Source: Verrucomicrobiota bacterium (GTDB taxonomy: Bacteria; Verrucomicrobiota; Verrucomicrobiia; Chthoniobacterales; UBA10450). From it: 6,998 nt of DNA. Shown here one piece after another: positions 5,893-6,998 of the stretch. The notes beneath the pieces were generated by a model. It saw nothing but the letters and a program-made list of their open reading frames with translations. It was not told the DNA's origin and made no database searches. Location: the NCBI GenBank assembly GCA_003218525.1, contig QHNU01000122.1:1-6998 (forward strand). Direction: 5' to 3'. The translations under genes were made by a program, and so were the position numbers. How positions within the stretch are numbered: the stretch's first letter is position 1; each line of letters begins with the position of its first letter.

Positions 5893-6998
5893 TGCGTCGA
5901 GCTTACTGGCATCTTTATCATCGATACAAGGATGCGCCCGTTACGGCATCCGCGCTGGCAGCGAGTCTCATTATTTTAGCCACACCGGCATGCCACAAAG
6001 CCGCCGATAACGACGAAGCGAAGATCGCCGCCGAGGTCCGAACCGAGTTTTTGCACGCCTGGCATAATTACGAGCAGTATGCCTGGGGACACGATGCGCT
6101 GCGTCCGCTGAGCAAGACCGCTCACGACTGGTATGGGCAATCCCTGCAAATGACGCCGGTTGACGCATTCGACACCCTTCTTTTGATGCATCTCGATAGC
6201 GAAGCGGCGAAAGATCTGCAGCTGATCACCAGCAATCTCTCCTTCGACCGCGACATTTACGTCAAGAACTTCGAAATAACGATCCGTCTGCTCGGCGGTT
6301 TGCTCTCCGGCTACGAAATGACTGGTGATAAGCGGCTGTTGGGTTTAGCGGAAGAGTTGGGCAACAGATTGCTTCCCGTCTTCAATTCTCCGACTGGGCT
6401 CCCGTACGTCTATATCAACCTTCATACCAGCCAGGTACGCGATCCGATCACTAACCCCGCAGAAACCGGTACGCTCCTCCTGGAGTTTGGCACGCTAAGT
6501 AAAATAACAGGCAAACCGATCTTCTATGAGAAAGCGAAACGCGCCCTGGTCGAAACCTACAAGAGGCGTTCGCCGCTCGGTCTGGTGGGACAAGGTATTA
6601 ACGTTGAGACGGGCATGTGGACCGACACGGATAGTCATATTGGCGGCGGAATAGACTCATACTACGAATATCTTTGGAAATGCTGGCTCTTGTTTGGCGA
6701 CAAGGACTGTCTGGAGATGTGGCGGGCCAGCATCCCGGCCGTGAATACCTACCTGGCAGACGATTTTCAAGGTGAGTTGTGGTACGGGCGTGCAGATATG
6801 CAGACAGGCAAACGGACCGAAACAATGTACGGGGCGCTTGACGCATTTTTCCCCGCCTTGCTCGCGCTATCCGGCGATCTGGATCGGGCATGCCGACTGC
6901 AAGTCTCCTCATTTAAAATGTGGAACCTGCAAGGGATTGAACCGGAACTTCTCGATTATAAAACAATGCGTGTAATCGCCGGCAGCTATCATCTACGT
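5892..6998 (+). CDS. Glycoside hydrolase family 47 alpha-mannosidase, EDEM-like, probably exported (3' end beyond window)
   Basis: The frame stays open for 369 codons to the right edge with no stop. GH47 enzymes are Ca-dependent inverting alpha-1,2-mannosidases. Family hallmarks appear in order: AWGHDALRPLS (64-74), TPVDAFDTLLLM (88-99), NFEITIRLLGGLLSGYEMTGD (126-146, Glu128 aligning with the catalytic acid), RLLPVFNSPTGLPYVYINL (159-177), AETGTLLLEFGTLSKITG (190-207) and GGGIDSYYEYLWK (251-263, Asp255 aligning with the conserved catalytic-site Asp). LFGDKDCLEMW and DAFFPALLALSGDLD (317-331) match EDEM-type members better than Golgi-type ones. The window ends at SYHLR, where the family continues with PE and the general-base Glu, so the base and the Ca-binding Thr cannot be seen. 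The N-terminus has a basic/aromatic start, a hydrophobic core (17-33) and Cys34; ATPAC is a poor lipobox, so either a lipoprotein or ordinary secretion is possible. There is no clear Shine-Dalgarno. The substrate is unknown: mannose-capped glycans from fungi or plants are plausible. Confidence 0.88.
   Translation, partial: MRRAYWHLYHRYKDAPVTASALAASLIILATPACHKAADNDEAKIAAEVRTEFLHAWHNYEQYAWGHDALRPLSKTAHDWYGQSLQMTPVDAFDTLLLMHLDSEAAKDLQLITSNLSFDRDIYVKNFEITIRLLGGLLSGYEMTGDKRLLGLAEELGNRLLPVFNSPTGLPYVYINLHTSQVRDPITNPAETGTLLLEFGTLSKITGKPIFYEKAKRALVETYKRRSPLGLVGQGINVETGMWTDTDSHIGGGIDSYYEYLWKCWLLFGDKDCLEMWRASIPAVNTYLADDFQGELWYGRADMQTGKRTETMYGALDAFFPALLALSGDLDRACRLQVSSFKMWNLQGIEPELLDYKTMRVIAGSYHLR

Noticed and set aside
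5971..6191. Minus-strand small frames opposite the mannosidase
   Set aside because: The plus-strand GH47 frame explains this stretch with conserved motifs; the antisense frames show no features.
1..6998. CRISPR arrays, tRNAs, rRNAs, insertion sequences, phage or defence genes
   Set aside because: No regularly spaced repeats, RNA gene signatures, transposase motifs or terminal inverted repeats were seen when reading the window.

Overview
The window looks like a chromosomal segment of a free-living bacterium with moderate GC content, most likely a soil Verrucomicrobium (Chthoniobacterales-like). That placement is an inference. It rests on the weak or absent Shine-Dalgarno sequences before most genes, the Deg9/Deg10-like protease architecture, the Pro-rich secreted proteins and the overall style of the predicted proteins. 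No rRNA, tRNA, CRISPR array, insertion sequence or phage gene was seen.

Layout. (1) Bases 1-1669, plus strand: the tail of an aminotransferase-like gene overlaps tlyA (S4 plus FtsJ-type rRNA methyltransferase), which overlaps nadK (NAD kinase). The three are packed like an operon. nadK is interrupted by a frame change at a T-run near 1088-1092, and the conserved tripeptide expected at that point is missing. (2) Bases 1711-4794, minus strand: two envelope proteases, an M48/Ste24-type membrane zinc metallopeptidase followed 30 bp downstream by a Deg/HtrA serine protease of the plant Deg9/Deg10-like type. They converge on nadK across 41 bp. (3) Bases 4892-5830, plus strand: two small exported or membrane-anchored proteins of unknown function, the first divergent from the protease pair. 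(4) Bases 5892-6998, plus strand: a long reading frame that leaves the window. It is the N-terminal three quarters or so of a glycoside hydrolase family 47 alpha-mannosidase and resembles the eukaryotic EDEM proteins. The window ends just before the expected catalytic-base motif.

How the genes fit together. tlyA and nadK are housekeeping genes that commonly sit together in bacteria. Everything from 1711 to the right edge appears to act at or beyond the cytoplasmic membrane: two proteases, two small exported proteins and a secreted or lipid-anchored mannosidase. Nothing in the sequence proves a shared pathway. The points most worth following are the broken or recoded nadK, the EDEM-like GH47 enzyme and the paired Ste24/Deg proteases that share a signal peptide plus Pro-rich linker design.
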